A DNA stretch of 64,000 nucleotides from Pseudaminobacter soli (ex Zhang et al. 2022) (GCF_014595955.1 NZ_JABVCF010000001.1:617405-681404); one strand, 5' to 3'. Positions 1-8,172 are shown, counted from the stretch's first letter. The notes: generated by a model not told the origin, from the letters alone. A program made the numbers and translations.

Positions 1-1
1 C

Positions 2-877
2 ATCAAGGAATTGCAGCCGAACGTAATCCATGGGCACGGCGCCAAAGGTGGCGTCTATGCCCGTCTGTTCGGCTCACTGTTGCGGGTTTTCAGGTCTCGC
101 GTAGCCCGCCTCTATTCGCCCCACGGGGGTAGCCTCCACTACGACGAGGGGACCGCGACCGGAAAGGTCTTCTTCCTGCTCGAACGCAAGATGGGGAGCT
201 TCACCGACCACCTGCTCTTCGTCTCGGACTATGAACAGCGAGCCTATCGCAAGAAGGTGGGCGAGCCGCCCATCCCGAACGCGCTGGTCTACAACGGCCT
301 GCACGAGCAGGAATTCGTGCCCGTTCCGGCCAATTCTGAGGCGGCCGATTTCCTCTACATCGGCATGATGCGGGATCTCAAAGGCCCCGATCTCTTCATC
401 AATGCGCTTGCAAGCGTTGAACGCAGGACCGGGCGAGCGGTCACGGCCGAGATGGTCGGAGCCGGCGACGACCTGCCGCACTATCGCAAGCAGGCGGCGG
501 CACTCGGATTGGGGGAACGGGTGCGCTTCCGTCCGCCGATGCCCGCCCGCGAGGCCTTCGCGCTCGGCCGCACGATCGTCGTGCCATCCCGCGCAGAGGC
601 GATGCCGTACATCGTGCTTGAAGCGCTTGCCGCTGGAAAGCCTATGGTCGCGACGGCGGTCGGCGGCATTCCGGAGATCTTCGGTGGGCAGTCCCCTGCC
701 CTCGTCACGCCCGACGTGGAGGATCTCGGCGGCAAGATGGCGGCTGCCCTCCTCGAACCGGAAGCATACGCTTCATTGATGCCTTCCAGGCAGGAACTGC
801 GGGCGAGATTTGGGGCCGCTGTCATGGCTGCTCGGATCGAAGAGGCCTACCGCAAGATGCTCCGCGTCGCGGCCTGA
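2..877 (+). CDS. Glycosyltransferase family 4 (5' partial)
   Basis: Retaining GT-B glycosyltransferase that adds a sugar to a lipid-linked polysaccharide repeat in the cytoplasm. The frame is open to the left edge, so the N-terminus is missing; a TTG at 11 is internal. Visible are the HGHGAKGG loop at the start, the domain linker with YIGMMRDLKGPD, and the GT4 donor-site signature with two glutamates eight apart (EAMPYIVLE, then AAGKPMVAT). It is followed 86 bases later by a sugar-transferase gene and then a polymerase-like gene, which places it in an exopolysaccharide or capsule locus that begins upstream of the window. The exact sugar specificity cannot be read. Confidence 0.85.
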   Translation: MKELQPNVIHGHGAKGGVYARLFGSLLRVFRSRVARLYSPHGGSLHYDEGTATGKVFFLLERKMGSFTDHLLFVSDYEQRAYRKKVGEPPIPNALVYNGLHEQEFVPVPANSEAADFLYIGMMRDLKGPDLFINALASVERRTGRAVTAEMVGAGDDLPHYRKQAAALGLGERVRFRPPMPAREAFALGRTIVVPSRAEAMPYIVLEALAAGKPMVATAVGGIPEIFGGQSPALVTPDVEDLGGKMAAALLEPEAYASLMPSRQELRARFGAAVMAARIEEAYRKMLRVAA

Positions 878-963
878 GCCGAGTTCATTAAACTTTTCAA
901 TATCTTTCAAGGAAATTCTTGGGCCCTCCCTGCTAAGGCTCGCCTGTTTGCGGGCTTTCAGAC

Positions 964-2502
964 ATGAACCACATCGATCCGGCCGACCGTTTTTCGCTGC
1001 GCGCCGTACCCAGCACGGACGCGGGCAGCCGCGCAGCGGAAGGAACTGCCCAGCTCAGCAAGATCGCGCGTCAGGTCGCCGCCCAGTACTGCCGGGACAC
1101 CATGTCGCCGGTGATGCTCGGCGGCGTGCTGCGCATCGTCGAGGCAGGCCTGATTTTCTTTTCCGGTATGGCCCTGTTCCTCGTGTATGTGGGAATCGAC
1201 ACGCATCTCTACTGGGAATATTCGCTGGCGATCGCGGGTTCGTCGCTTCTCGCTGTCGTCGGCTTCGAGGTGGCGGATTCCTATCAGATCGGCGCGCTGA
1301 TCCATCCCGCCCGGCATCTTCGCCGTATGGCGCTGGTGTGGACTGCGGTATTCGCCGCACTGGCGATGGCTGGCTTCCTGCTGAAGATGTCCGAGGGTTT
1401 TTCGCGGGCGGTATTCGGCATGTGGTTCATCGCCGGCCTGGTCCTTCTCGTCGGGGGCCGGCTCATGATGGCCCGAATGATCCGCAAATGGACCCGCAAT
1501 GGCAGGATCGAGCGGCGGGCCCTCATCGTCGGCGGCGGCAAGGCGGCGGAAAGCCTCATCCGCTCGCTCGAGTTGCAGCCCTACAACGACATCCGCATCT
1601 GCGGCATCTTCGACGACCGGGACGACAGGCGCTCGCCACGCGTGGTCGCCGGCTATCCGAAGCTCGGCAACATCTCCGAGTTGATCGAGTTCGCCCGGAT
1701 CGCCCGCATAGACATGCTGATCGTTGCCCTGCCGATCACGGCAGAGAAGAGAGTGCTTTCGCTCCTCAAGAAGCTCTGGGTGCTGCCGGTGGATATCCGC
1801 CTGTCGGCACACAGCAGCCAGTTGCAGTTCCGCCCGCGCTCCTACTCCTTCATCGGCTCGGTGCCGATGCTGGACATCTTCGACAAGCCGATCAACGACT
1901 GGGACTCGGTCGCCAAGCGGGCCTTCGACATCATCTTCAGCCTGATCGGGATCGCCCTGTTCTCGCCGATCATGCTGGCCACCGCGATCGCCATCAAGCT
2001 CGACAGCCGCGGGCCCGTGCTCTTCAAGCAGAAGCGGCACGGCTTCAACAACGAGGTGATCGAGGTCTACAAGTTCCGGTCGATGTATACGGATCAGTCG
2101 GATCCGACCGCAAAGAAGACGGTGACTAAGAACGATCCGCGCGTCACCCGCGTCGGCCGCTTCATCCGAAAAACCTCGATCGACGAACTGCCGCAGTTCT
2201 TCAACGCGCTGTTCGGCAGCCTGTCGCTGGTCGGACCGCGTCCCCATGCGGTCGCGGCGCAGTCGCACAACCTCCTCTACACCGAAGTGGTCGACGGCTA
2301 TTTCGCGCGCCACCGCGTAAAACCCGGCGTCACCGGCTGGGCGCAGATCAACGGCCTTCGCGGCGAGTTGAATACGGACGAGAAGATCAGGATGCGGACC
2401 GAGTACGACCTGTTCTACATCGAGAACTGGTCGCTATGGCTCGACCTGAAAATTCTGCTCCTCACCCCGATCCGCCTGCTTAACACGGAAAACGCCTATT
2501 GA
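964..2502 (+). CDS. Polyprenyl-phosphate glycosyl-1-phosphate transferase (WcaJ/PssY-like)
   Basis: Membrane enzyme that starts polysaccharide assembly by moving a sugar-1-phosphate from a UDP-sugar to undecaprenyl phosphate. The 512-aa protein has an N-terminal block of about four membrane helices (roughly residues 55-170), a Rossmann-like middle domain with ALIVGGGKAAESL, one more helix near residue 320 and the catalytic bacterial sugar transferase domain. That domain carries the KFRSMYTD motif near residue 370, then SIDELPQFFN, GPRPHA and the GVTGWAQINGLRG end motif. Length and order match the exopolysaccharide polyprenyl glycosylphosphotransferase family. The stop codon overlaps the TTG start of the next gene. 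Which sugar (glucose or galactose) is primed cannot be decided from sequence alone. Confidence 0.93.
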   Translation: MNHIDPADRFSLRAVPSTDAGSRAAEGTAQLSKIARQVAAQYCRDTMSPVMLGGVLRIVEAGLIFFSGMALFLVYVGIDTHLYWEYSLAIAGSSLLAVVGFEVADSYQIGALIHPARHLRRMALVWTAVFAALAMAGFLLKMSEGFSRAVFGMWFIAGLVLLVGGRLMMARMIRKWTRNGRIERRALIVGGGKAAESLIRSLELQPYNDIRICGIFDDRDDRRSPRVVAGYPKLGNISELIEFARIARIDMLIVALPITAEKRVLSLLKKLWVLPVDIRLSAHSSQLQFRPRSYSFIGSVPMLDIFDKPINDWDSVAKRAFDIIFSLIGIALFSPIMLATAIAIKLDSRGPVLFKQKRHGFNNEVIEVYKFRSMYTDQSDPTAKKTVTKNDPRVTRVGRFIRKTSIDELPQFFNALFGSLSLVGPRPHAVAAQSHNLLYTEVVDGYFARHRVKPGVTGWAQINGLRGELNTDEKIRMRTEYDLFYIENWSLWLDLKILLLTPIRLLNTENAY

Positions 2503-3821
2503 GCGCGATCGCCTATACGCTTGATCGCAGCGCGGTCAAAGCCAGGCTAATCTCGCTGATCGCCACGGCGGCGGTCGGGCTGGGCATCCTCCTTTCTGGC
2601 TTCGTGATCCGTGAGCCCGCGCCTTACGAGCTCTATATGGCCGGGCTCATCGGCGTATGGGCCCTCTTCGGCTTGCGGATTTCGCGAGCCGCCACGCCGC
2701 TGCTGGTGCTGATCGTCGTCTTCAACATCGGCGGCATGATCGCAATGACCCAGATGGCTGAGCTTGCCGGGGCGCCGCTCTATATTGCCGTATCGCTGTT
2801 CCTTGGCTTCACCGCCATCTTCTTCGCCGCGGTGACGGAGGCGCAGCCCAGTCTCTTCCGCGTGATCTTCGTCTCCTACGTGGTGGCGGCCGTCGGGACC
2901 GCCCTTTTGGGCGTGCTCGGCTATTTCCACGCCTTCCCGGGCGCCGAGATGTTTACAAAGTTCGAGCGGGCCGCGGGGGCCTTCGAAGACCCGAACGTCT
3001 TCGGTCCGTTCCTCACCCTGCCCGGGATCTACCTGCTGCACAGGCTGATGACCGGCCGGGTCTCCCACATGCCCCTCTACGCTGTCCCGCTTCTGGTCGT
3101 TGTCGCAGGCATCTTCTTTTCCTTCTCCCGCGGCGCCTGGGGACTTTTCGCGGTTTCATCGGTCCTGCTGGTGGCAGGTCTCTTCATGCAGTCGGCCAAC
3201 GGCCTGTTCCGGCTGCGCATCTTCGTCATGACCGTCGCGGTCGTGGCGCTCCTGGTCCTTGGACTGCTGATCCTGCTGCAGATACCGGCCGTCTCCGACC
3301 TGTTCACCACCCGCGCCAAGTTCGCGCAGGAATACGACGCCGCACGCCTCGGCCGCTTCGCCCGCTACGTCATCGGCTTCCAGTTGGCCATGGAGAAGCC
3401 ATTCGGCATCGGCCCACTGGTGTTCGGCACCCTCTACACCGAGGACACGCACAACATCTGGCTGAAGAGCCTGATGGACTATGGCTGGCTGGGATTCGCG
3501 TCATACCTGACGCTGATCGTCTGGACGCTCGCCGCCGGCTTTCGCATCCTCTTCCGCGACCGCCCGTGGCAGCCCTACCTTCTGTGCGCCTACGTCACGC
3601 TCATCGGCCACATCGGGCTCGGCACGGTGATCGACACGGATCATTGGCGCCACTTCTACCTGCTGCTTGGTCTGGTCTGGGGTGCGATCGCGCTGGAGGC
3701 CCGCCACCAGCGCGCGACCCTGCGCTACTTTGACCGAGCGTCCCGGATCTCGGTTCGCCGGCCCCACCGTCCCCTACCAATGGCAAGCGGCCGGCCCGGC
3801 GCCTGTAGCGCAGCACGCTAG
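2499..3821 (+). CDS. O-antigen ligase / Wzy-like polysaccharide polymerase
   Basis: Polytopic inner-membrane protein of 440 aa with about ten to twelve hydrophobic segments and the Wzy_C-type periplasmic region near residue 315 (DTHNIWLKSLMDYG). This arrangement is typical of O-antigen polymerases and ligases that join or transfer repeat units on the periplasmic side. The start is TTG at 2499, sharing bases with the preceding TGA (TTGA), so the two genes are likely coupled. The last 25 or so residues are arginine- and proline-rich and hydrophilic, and the stop codon TAG at 3819-3821 lies inside a tRNA-Pro-like fragment, so the original C-terminus may have been altered by a recombination event. 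Confidence 0.85.
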   Translation: MSAIAYTLDRSAVKARLISLIATAAVGLGILLSGFVIREPAPYELYMAGLIGVWALFGLRISRAATPLLVLIVVFNIGGMIAMTQMAELAGAPLYIAVSLFLGFTAIFFAAVTEAQPSLFRVIFVSYVVAAVGTALLGVLGYFHAFPGAEMFTKFERAAGAFEDPNVFGPFLTLPGIYLLHRLMTGRVSHMPLYAVPLLVVVAGIFFSFSRGAWGLFAVSSVLLVAGLFMQSANGLFRLRIFVMTVAVVALLVLGLLILLQIPAVSDLFTTRAKFAQEYDAARLGRFARYVIGFQLAMEKPFGIGPLVFGTLYTEDTHNIWLKSLMDYGWLGFASYLTLIVWTLAAGFRILFRDRPWQPYLLCAYVTLIGHIGLGTVIDTDHWRHFYLLLGLVWGAIALEARHQRATLRYFDRASRISVRRPHRPLPMASGRPGACSAAR

Positions 3822-3830
3822 CGCACTTGA
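3804..3830 (+). repeat. tRNA-Pro-like 27-nt fragment
   Basis: This stretch matches bases 5350-5376 of the intact tRNA-Pro(GGG) at 25 of 27 positions, covering the end of the acceptor stem, the D arm and the 5' strand of the anticodon stem. The match stops just before the anticodon loop. The direct repeat brackets modA and the ModE-like gene and contains the stop codon of the upstream polymerase gene. It could be an attachment-site remnant or a leftover from duplication or deletion. Confidence 0.7.
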
Positions 3831-3948
3831 TTCGGCCACGTGCCCTCTCCCGGTTTTCCTTCAGCAACGATTTGATCTCAGTTGTGCACCCCGTTGTGGG
3901 AGACACGTCGGACCACTGACATTGCCCCCGAACGGGCGCTTGCCAAAT

Positions 3949-3973
3949 CGGCTATATTTGTTCGAATATAACG
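3949..3973. promoter_or_regulatory. Candidate ModE-type operator
   Basis: An imperfect palindrome with half-sites CGGCTATAT and ATATAACG lies about 75 bases upstream of modA. It resembles the known ModE box (CGNTATAT and ATATAACG halves around a short spacer). With a ModE-like regulator encoded directly downstream of modA, molybdate-dependent repression of this promoter is likely. The left half has one extra base relative to the consensus. Confidence 0.55.
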
Positions 3974-4046
3974 CGCAGTTCCGCGGGACAGATTCCTCCA
4001 CCCCCGCTGGGCTCGAATCGGTCAGATCCAGGGGAGATCCACAACG

Positions 4047-4844
4047 ATGCCGCTCACGCGAACCATCAGCACCCGCTCTGCCCTCGCGGGGCTCGCCGCG
4101 CTCTGTCTCGCCGGTTTTCCGGCCCAGGCCCAGGACACGATCACCGTTTTCGCGGCTGCCAGCCTCAAGAACGCACTGGACAAGATCAACGACGCCTGTG
4201 CAGCGGAAGTCGGCGGAAAGGCCACGATCTCCTATGCGGCCAGTTCCACACTGGCGAAGCAGATCGAGCAGGGAGCGCCGGCGGACGTGTTCATGTCCGC
4301 GGATCTCGACTGGATGGCTTATCTGTCGGACAAAGGCTTGATCAGAAAGGAAACCGAGACGAGGCCGCTCGGCAACAGGATCGTGCTGATCGCGCCGGCC
4401 GCTTCGAGCGCCGGCATCGAGATCGAATCCGGCTTCGACCTCGCTGGTCTTCTGGGCGGCGGGAGGCTTGCGATGGCCAATGTGGACGCGGTGCCCGCCG
4501 GAAAATACGGCAAGGCTGCCCTTGAGAAGCTGGGCGTATGGGGCTCGGTCGAGCATACCGTGGCGCAGGCAGAGAACGTCCGGGCCGCCCTAGCCCTGGT
4601 GTCGACGGGAGAGGCGCCGCTCGGCATCGTCTACCAGACCGACGCTGCCGCCGATCCCAAAGTGAAGATCATCGGAACGTTCCCCGAGGATTCGCATCCG
4701 CCGATCGTCTATCCTGTGGCGCAGACTACGGAATCGAAGAACGATCAGGCTCCGGCCTTCCTGAAGTGCCTGCAATCGCCGGAGGCCAGGAAATTTTTCG
4801 AAGCCGAGGGCTTCACTGTGCTCGCACCTCAAATTTCCAACTAG
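4047..4844 (+). CDS. modA: Molybdate ABC transporter substrate-binding protein
   Basis: Periplasmic protein that captures molybdate (or tungstate) for an ABC importer. The 265-aa product starts with a signal peptide (cleavage near AQAQD) and continues with the ModA hallmark ITVFAAASLKNALDKI, then SYAASSTLAKQIEQGAPADV and a VDAVPAGKYGKAALE segment, all typical of the family. The start ATG at 4047 follows a GGGGAG ribosome site. Two bases after its stop a ModE-like regulator begins, so both are probably one transcript under the palindrome at 3949. The permease and ATPase genes modB and modC, normally adjacent, are absent here. Confidence 0.93.
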   Translation: MPLTRTISTRSALAGLAALCLAGFPAQAQDTITVFAAASLKNALDKINDACAAEVGGKATISYAASSTLAKQIEQGAPADVFMSADLDWMAYLSDKGLIRKETETRPLGNRIVLIAPAASSAGIEIESGFDLAGLLGGGRLAMANVDAVPAGKYGKAALEKLGVWGSVEHTVAQAENVRAALALVSTGEAPLGIVYQTDAAADPKVKIIGTFPEDSHPPIVYPVAQTTESKNDQAPAFLKCLQSPEARKFFEAEGFTVLAPQISN

Positions 4845-4846
4845 TA

Positions 4847-5194
4847 ATGCCGTCACTTAGTATCAGAATCGACCTCGACCATGGCGCCGGCCGGATTGGG
4901 CCGGGCAAGATCGGGCTTCTGGAGGCCATAGCTTCGGCAGGCTCCATATCGGCCGGCGCCCGTCAGATGAAGATGTCCTACAAGCGCGCCTGGGATCTGG
5001 TCGAGGAAGTCAACCGGATCCTAGGCGCACCCGTCCTCTCCACGAAGAGCGGGGGGAAATCTGGAGGGGGAGCCGAACTGACGCCCGCAGGCGCCGAGTT
5101 GATCCGGCGGTTCAGGGCAATCGAGGACTCCGCCACGGCCGCCGCAACCGAGCATCTGGAGGCCATAGCAAGATCGATCGCCTCCCCTTCGTAA
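4847..5194 (+). CDS. ModE-like winged-helix regulator (single domain)
   Basis: A 115-aa protein equal to the N-terminal DNA-binding half of ModE. It has the LysR-type winged helix with IGLLEAIASAGSISAGAR followed by MSYKRAWDLVEEVN and a wing rich in Lys/Gly (STKSGGKSGGG). The C-terminal molybdate-binding (TOBE) repeats of classical ModE are missing, as in many alphaproteobacterial one-domain versions; how these sense molybdate is not visible. The ATG at 4847 is two bases past the modA stop, so the frame used upstream of it is just a shadow of modA. It most likely acts on the operator upstream of modA. Confidence 0.85.
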   Translation: MPSLSIRIDLDHGAGRIGPGKIGLLEAIASAGSISAGARQMKMSYKRAWDLVEEVNRILGAPVLSTKSGGKSGGGAELTPAGAELIRRFRAIEDSATAAATEHLEAIARSIASPS

Positions 5195-5344
5195 TCGCGC
5201 GGCGGGCGCCAAGCAGCGACTCTCGGTGAGGATCGCAGCGTGGGACTTTTTGCCTCGTTCAGCCCCACGTCACCCGGCTTTCGTCCACAGCCTCAGTTTT
5301 GCCCTTGCGCTGCAAATCCCGATCACATAAGGCTTCCCGCGGTC

Positions 5345-5421
<77 letters not shown>

Positions 5422-5474
5422 TTTTCCAAGCATCCAATCCTAAGGCAGACCGGCCGCATAAGCCGATTGCCATC

Positions 5475-5921
5475 TCACTGCCCCGGCAGTTCACTTTCAA
5501 CCAGGATGTTATCCTTCACCGGCTTCTGGCCAGGGACGTGCGACATCGTCTTGGTCCGACTTTGTAGCTCGCCGTCCTTGATTCGGGTCTTCGTCATCGA
5601 TTTGCTGAACGTACCCTTGTCCATGGCCTGAGCCTTGGACTGGGACTTCAGTTGGTTCGGATTGACGTTGGTCTTGGTGCGGCTCATCGCCTTGCCGTCA
5701 GTGGTCGCGGCGCTGCCGCCGGAGCCGATCGAGGCGGTAGTGCCGTCGCCCGTATCGCATGCCGCGCCGGTGCCGAGGGTGCTGGCCGATGTTCCCCCTG
5801 CCGCCGCGCTGCCGCCCGACCCGATCGTAGCCGAATTCTCACAGTCCTGAGCATAGACGGGGGCATGCATGGCCCCGAACATGGCTACGGCCGCGACACC
5901 CGCCAAAAATGTTTTAATCAT
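5475..5921 (-). CDS. Small secreted protein with GSGGSAA motifs (unknown function)
   Basis: I do not recognise a described function. The 148-aa product has a clear signal peptide ending near VYAQDC, then three related Gly/Ser-rich units (IGSGGSAAAGG, LGTGAAC, IGSGGSAAT). The basic, Ser/Thr/Lys-rich C-terminal half contains repeats of the type SRTKT and SMTKTRIKDG. The GAGGAG ribosome site six bases before ATG at 5921 supports the start. It is the last of three adjacent minus-strand genes for secreted low-complexity proteins (7041 to 5475) and shares the GTGGSAAG-like unit with the first of them. Confidence 0.7.
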   Translation of the reverse strand: MIKTFLAGVAAVAMFGAMHAPVYAQDCENSATIGSGGSAAAGGTSASTLGTGAACDTGDGTTASIGSGGSAATTDGKAMSRTKTNVNPNQLKSQSKAQAMDKGTFSKSMTKTRIKDGELQSRTKTMSHVPGQKPVKDNILVESELPGQ

Positions 5922-5931
5922 CTCCTGCTCC

Positions 5932-6309
5932 TCAAGGCTTCGATTTCGTTATGATGCAGGTCCCGTCGGATGCCCGGGTGATCGTGGTCGTACCTTCGGG
6001 CCCGCTCGTCGACGAGGTCGAACTGCTGGTCGATCCGGCTCCAGTCGTCACCGACCCAGCGGACGTGCTGGCAGTGACATCGTTGCCGGACGTCCCGGTC
6101 GAGGTCGTCACGCCGTTTACCGTGGTGGACGACGAAACACTGCCGCCGCCTGCGGTCACCGAAGACGACAGTCCCTTCCCCGCCGAGTTGCCCTCAATGA
6201 CAGTGCATTTCTCGCCTGTGTCGGTTGTGGTCAGTTCCTCGGCGATAGCAGGCCCGCAGAGCAGCGTTCCGAGCCCGATGGTCAGGACGCCCTTGCTAAA
6301 TTTCGACAT
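5932..6309 (-). CDS. Small secreted Ser/Thr/Gly-rich protein (unknown function)
   Basis: A 125-aa protein with an N-terminal signal peptide (cleavage near AIAEE), a long low-complexity Ser/Thr/Gly stretch in the middle, and short conserved-looking ends. These ends are a CTVIEGNSAG segment after the signal and TCIITKSKP at the C-terminus, so the two cysteines could form a disulfide. ATG at 6309 follows an AGGAGG ribosome site. It sits 10 bases upstream of the next secreted-protein gene in the same direction and about 70 bases downstream of the ten-repeat protein, so the three are probably cotranscribed. No family is recognised. Confidence 0.65.
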   Translation of the reverse strand: MSKFSKGVLTIGLGTLLCGPAIAEELTTTDTGEKCTVIEGNSAGKGLSSSVTAGGGSVSSSTTVNGVTTSTGTSGNDVTASTSAGSVTTGAGSTSSSTSSTSGPEGTTTITRASDGTCIITKSKP

Positions 6310-6378
6310 GTTGGCCTCCTTTGGCTGGAGCAGTCCCGGCCGAAGCCGGGACTGCCGTTGAAGTCGATAGCTCGCCGG

Positions 6379-7041
6379 TTAGCACTTGTTCTTCTTGGCC
6401 TGACCCGGAGGGCAGTTCTTGTTGCTGACGTCGTCCTGCGCCGCGCCGGCCGCGCTGCCGCCGGTGCCCACCGTGCTGCTGGTGGTGCTGTTGTCGGTCC
6501 CGGCAGAAGAACCGCCGGTGCCGAGGGTCGACGCCGAATTAGAGCCGTCCGACCCGGCGGCCGAGCCGCCAGTCCCGATCGAACTGCTCGCGGTGCCGCC
6601 GCCAGCCGAGGAACCGCCAGTGCCAAGCGTCGTAGCCGAGCCCGAGCCGTCCGCACCGGCAGCCGAACCGCCAGTGCCGATCGAACTGCTCGCCGTGCCG
6701 CCGCCGGCCGAAGAACCGCCGGTGCCGAGCGTCGAGGCTGAGCCAGAGCCGTCAGACCCGGCAGCAGAGCCGCCCGTACCGATGGTGCTGCTGGCCGTGC
6801 CGCCGCCCGCCGATGAGCCGCCGGTTCCCAGCGTCGAGGCCGAGCCAGAGTCGCTGCAGTCCGCAGAGCCCGGAGCGCAAGAACCGGCCGAACTGCCGCC
6901 CGTGCCGATCGTCGAACTGGTCGAGCCGCTGCCTGCGGTGCTGCCACCGGTTCCTACCGTGCTGCTCGTCTGCGCAACAGCAAACAGGGACGATCCAGCC
7001 AGTAGCGCGATTGTCAAAGCGGTTGTTTTCAAAGTTGACAT
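6379..7041 (-). CDS. Secreted protein with ten GTGGSxAG repeats (unknown function)
   Basis: A 220-aa exported protein: a signal peptide (MSTLKTTALTI to FAVAQT), then ten copies of a unit built on [VIL]GTGGS[ASTx]AG, spaced 15-26 residues with alternating spacer types, and a short basic tail with two cysteines (NKNCPPGQAKKNKC). The start at 7041 has an AAGGAG site and begins exactly at the signal peptide; a frame extension upstream of it has no support. Repeat units alternate SST-I-G and ST-L-G, suggesting duplication of a two-unit block. The regular Gly/Ser spacing could form an extended or beta-roll surface polymer, but this is a guess. The family is not recognised. Confidence 0.7.
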   Translation of the reverse strand: MSTLKTTALTIALLAGSSLFAVAQTSSTVGTGGSTAGSGSTSSTIGTGGSSAGSCAPGSADCSDSGSASTLGTGGSSAGGGTASSTIGTGGSAAGSDGSGSASTLGTGGSSAGGGTASSSIGTGGSAAGADGSGSATTLGTGGSSAGGGTASSSIGTGGSAAGSDGSNSASTLGTGGSSAGTDNSTTSSTVGTGGSAAGAAQDDVSNKNCPPGQAKKNKC

Positions 7042-7356
7042 CCTAAACTCCTTCGTATTGCGAGAATGCAATGGCTCGCCCCGCGCCACTGAACTCTTTG
7101 CGAGACGCGGGCTGCCCAGAGTTCGACTTGAAAGCTGACTTGTTCGGTTCGGTCAGCGTCGAACCTGATAGGCAAATCACGAAGATGAGAGGGTGTTCCG
7201 CAGCAAGGGCTTCAGGCGGAGCGCGGGTCCGACATGAGGAGGCTGCGAATAGGACTTTGGTCCCAATTCAAGTCCGCAGTGGTCCCAAATGCCCGTTTTC
7301 GGGGAACGCCGCCGGCTCCCGACGTGTTGCCCGGCCACTCAGTTCAGGAGGCGACA
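7042..7356. other. Intergenic region, about 315 bases
   Basis: This gap must contain the promoter of the minus-strand secreted-protein genes and that of the plus-strand 30-aa peptide. Apart from a repeated TGGTCCCAA-like octamer near 7258 and 7282, I see no clear promoter boxes, hairpin or gene. Confidence 0.4.
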
Positions 7357-7449
7357 ATGGAAAATAGTGTTTATCAGGCAAGGTGGCTCTTGGCCCCGGT
7401 GTTCGGCGTCTGCATCGGCTTCATCAGCCTGGGCCTTTTCGTGAGCTAA
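7357..7449 (+). CDS. 30-aa single-pass membrane peptide
   Basis: A very short frame encoding 30 residues, with a strong ribosome site (AGGAGG, 5 bases before ATG) and one hydrophobic segment of about 20 residues (WLLAPVFGVCIGFISLGLF). It is followed about 60 bases later by a terminator-like hairpin, making it a self-contained small gene. Small inner-membrane peptides often modulate larger membrane proteins; the sensor kinase encoded nearby is one possible partner, but that is speculation. Confidence 0.5.
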   Translation: MENSVYQARWLLAPVFGVCIGFISLGLFVS

Positions 7450-7510
7450 ACCGCCTATGCAGGCGAGTCTTCTTGATCAGCGCAGGAGATCGTCCCGCCC
7501 TGCGCCGATA

Positions 7511-7550
7511 GCCCGCCGCACTCGTCCCCGGGTCGGCGGGCTTCTACTTT
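7511..7550 (+). terminator. Intrinsic terminator-like hairpin
   Basis: Inverted repeat GCCCGCCG (7511-7518) and CGGCGGGC (7534-7541) followed by a T-rich stretch TTCTACTTT. It lies downstream of the 30-aa peptide gene. Confidence 0.5.
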
Positions 7551-7671
7551 AGGACCAGAACGGACGCGTGGTTCGCAAGTCCGCCTTAAACGAATGCTAC
7601 CAAGAGGCATTGCATCCGGAGTGGGCAACTCCGAAACGTATGAAGCAGACGTATCTGACAGGGAATCTCAC

Positions 7672-8151
7672 ATGCTTTCGCGCAGACAGCTTGTGATCCG
7701 GCTAGCCGCTTGCTCGTCCGCCTCTGTGCTGAGCGCGTTTCCCTGGAAACTCGAACTGGGCAGCCTCACCATCGCGCAGGGAGCTCAAAGCGCGCGCGCT
7801 CAAGGTAAGGGGGCGGGCAATGGTAATGGCAACGGCGGAGGGAATGGAGGGGGGAACGGTAACGGTAACGGCTCCGGGAAGGGTCGAGGAAATGGCGGCG
7901 GAAATGGTGGCAAGGGAAAAGGCAAAGGTAACGGAAACGGACAGACCAACGGCAAGTCGACCGGCCCCGCTCCTGCAGCCAATGCACCTGAGAGCCCCAA
8001 CGCCCCATCCGTGGATGTGCGCCACGAGGACGGCATCCAGGAAGCCATCAGGAACGGCCGCTATGTCATGAGGGATCGCCAGGGCCGGGTAATCATAGAT
8101 CGTCGGGCGACGATCAAAGACCGGTTCAGGCTACACAGCTTCCTAAACTGA
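7672..8151 (+). CDS. Exported Gly/Asn/Lys-rich protein (unknown function)
   Basis: A 159-aa protein with a twin-arginine-like export signal (SRRQLVIRLAACSS) cleaved near SARAQ, followed by about 50 residues made almost only of Gly, Asn and Lys (GNGNGNGGGN type), a Pro/Ala linker and a compact C-terminal segment that looks folded (HEDGIQEAIRNGRYVMRD, then GRVIIDRRA). The ATG at 7672 begins at the signal; an upstream ATG at 7594 would add 26 residues without signal character. It lies between the secreted-protein genes and the two-component system. Function unknown; the low-complexity block could bind polyanions or the cell surface. Confidence 0.65.
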   Translation: MLSRRQLVIRLAACSSASVLSAFPWKLELGSLTIAQGAQSARAQGKGAGNGNGNGGGNGGGNGNGNGSGKGRGNGGGNGGKGKGKGNGNGQTNGKSTGPAPAANAPESPNAPSVDVRHEDGIQEAIRNGRYVMRDRQGRVIIDRRATIKDRFRLHSFLN

Positions 8152-8172
8152 GCGCGCTGCGCCTACGCTCCA

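Noticed and set aside
6379..7041. Short regular repeats looking like a CRISPR array or minisatellite
   Set aside because: The repeats keep a single reading frame with a signal peptide and ribosome site on the minus strand and have no palindromic repeat/unique spacer structure; they are protein repeats.
6419..7138. Long plus-strand frame with Pro/Val/Glu repeats opposite the GTGGSxAG gene
   Set aside because: It is the mirror of the minus-strand repeats and has no signal peptide or ribosome site; the minus-strand frame is better supported.
7800..8048. Minus-strand Pro/Leu-rich frame
   Set aside because: It is the complement of the Gly/Asn-rich tract of the exported protein.
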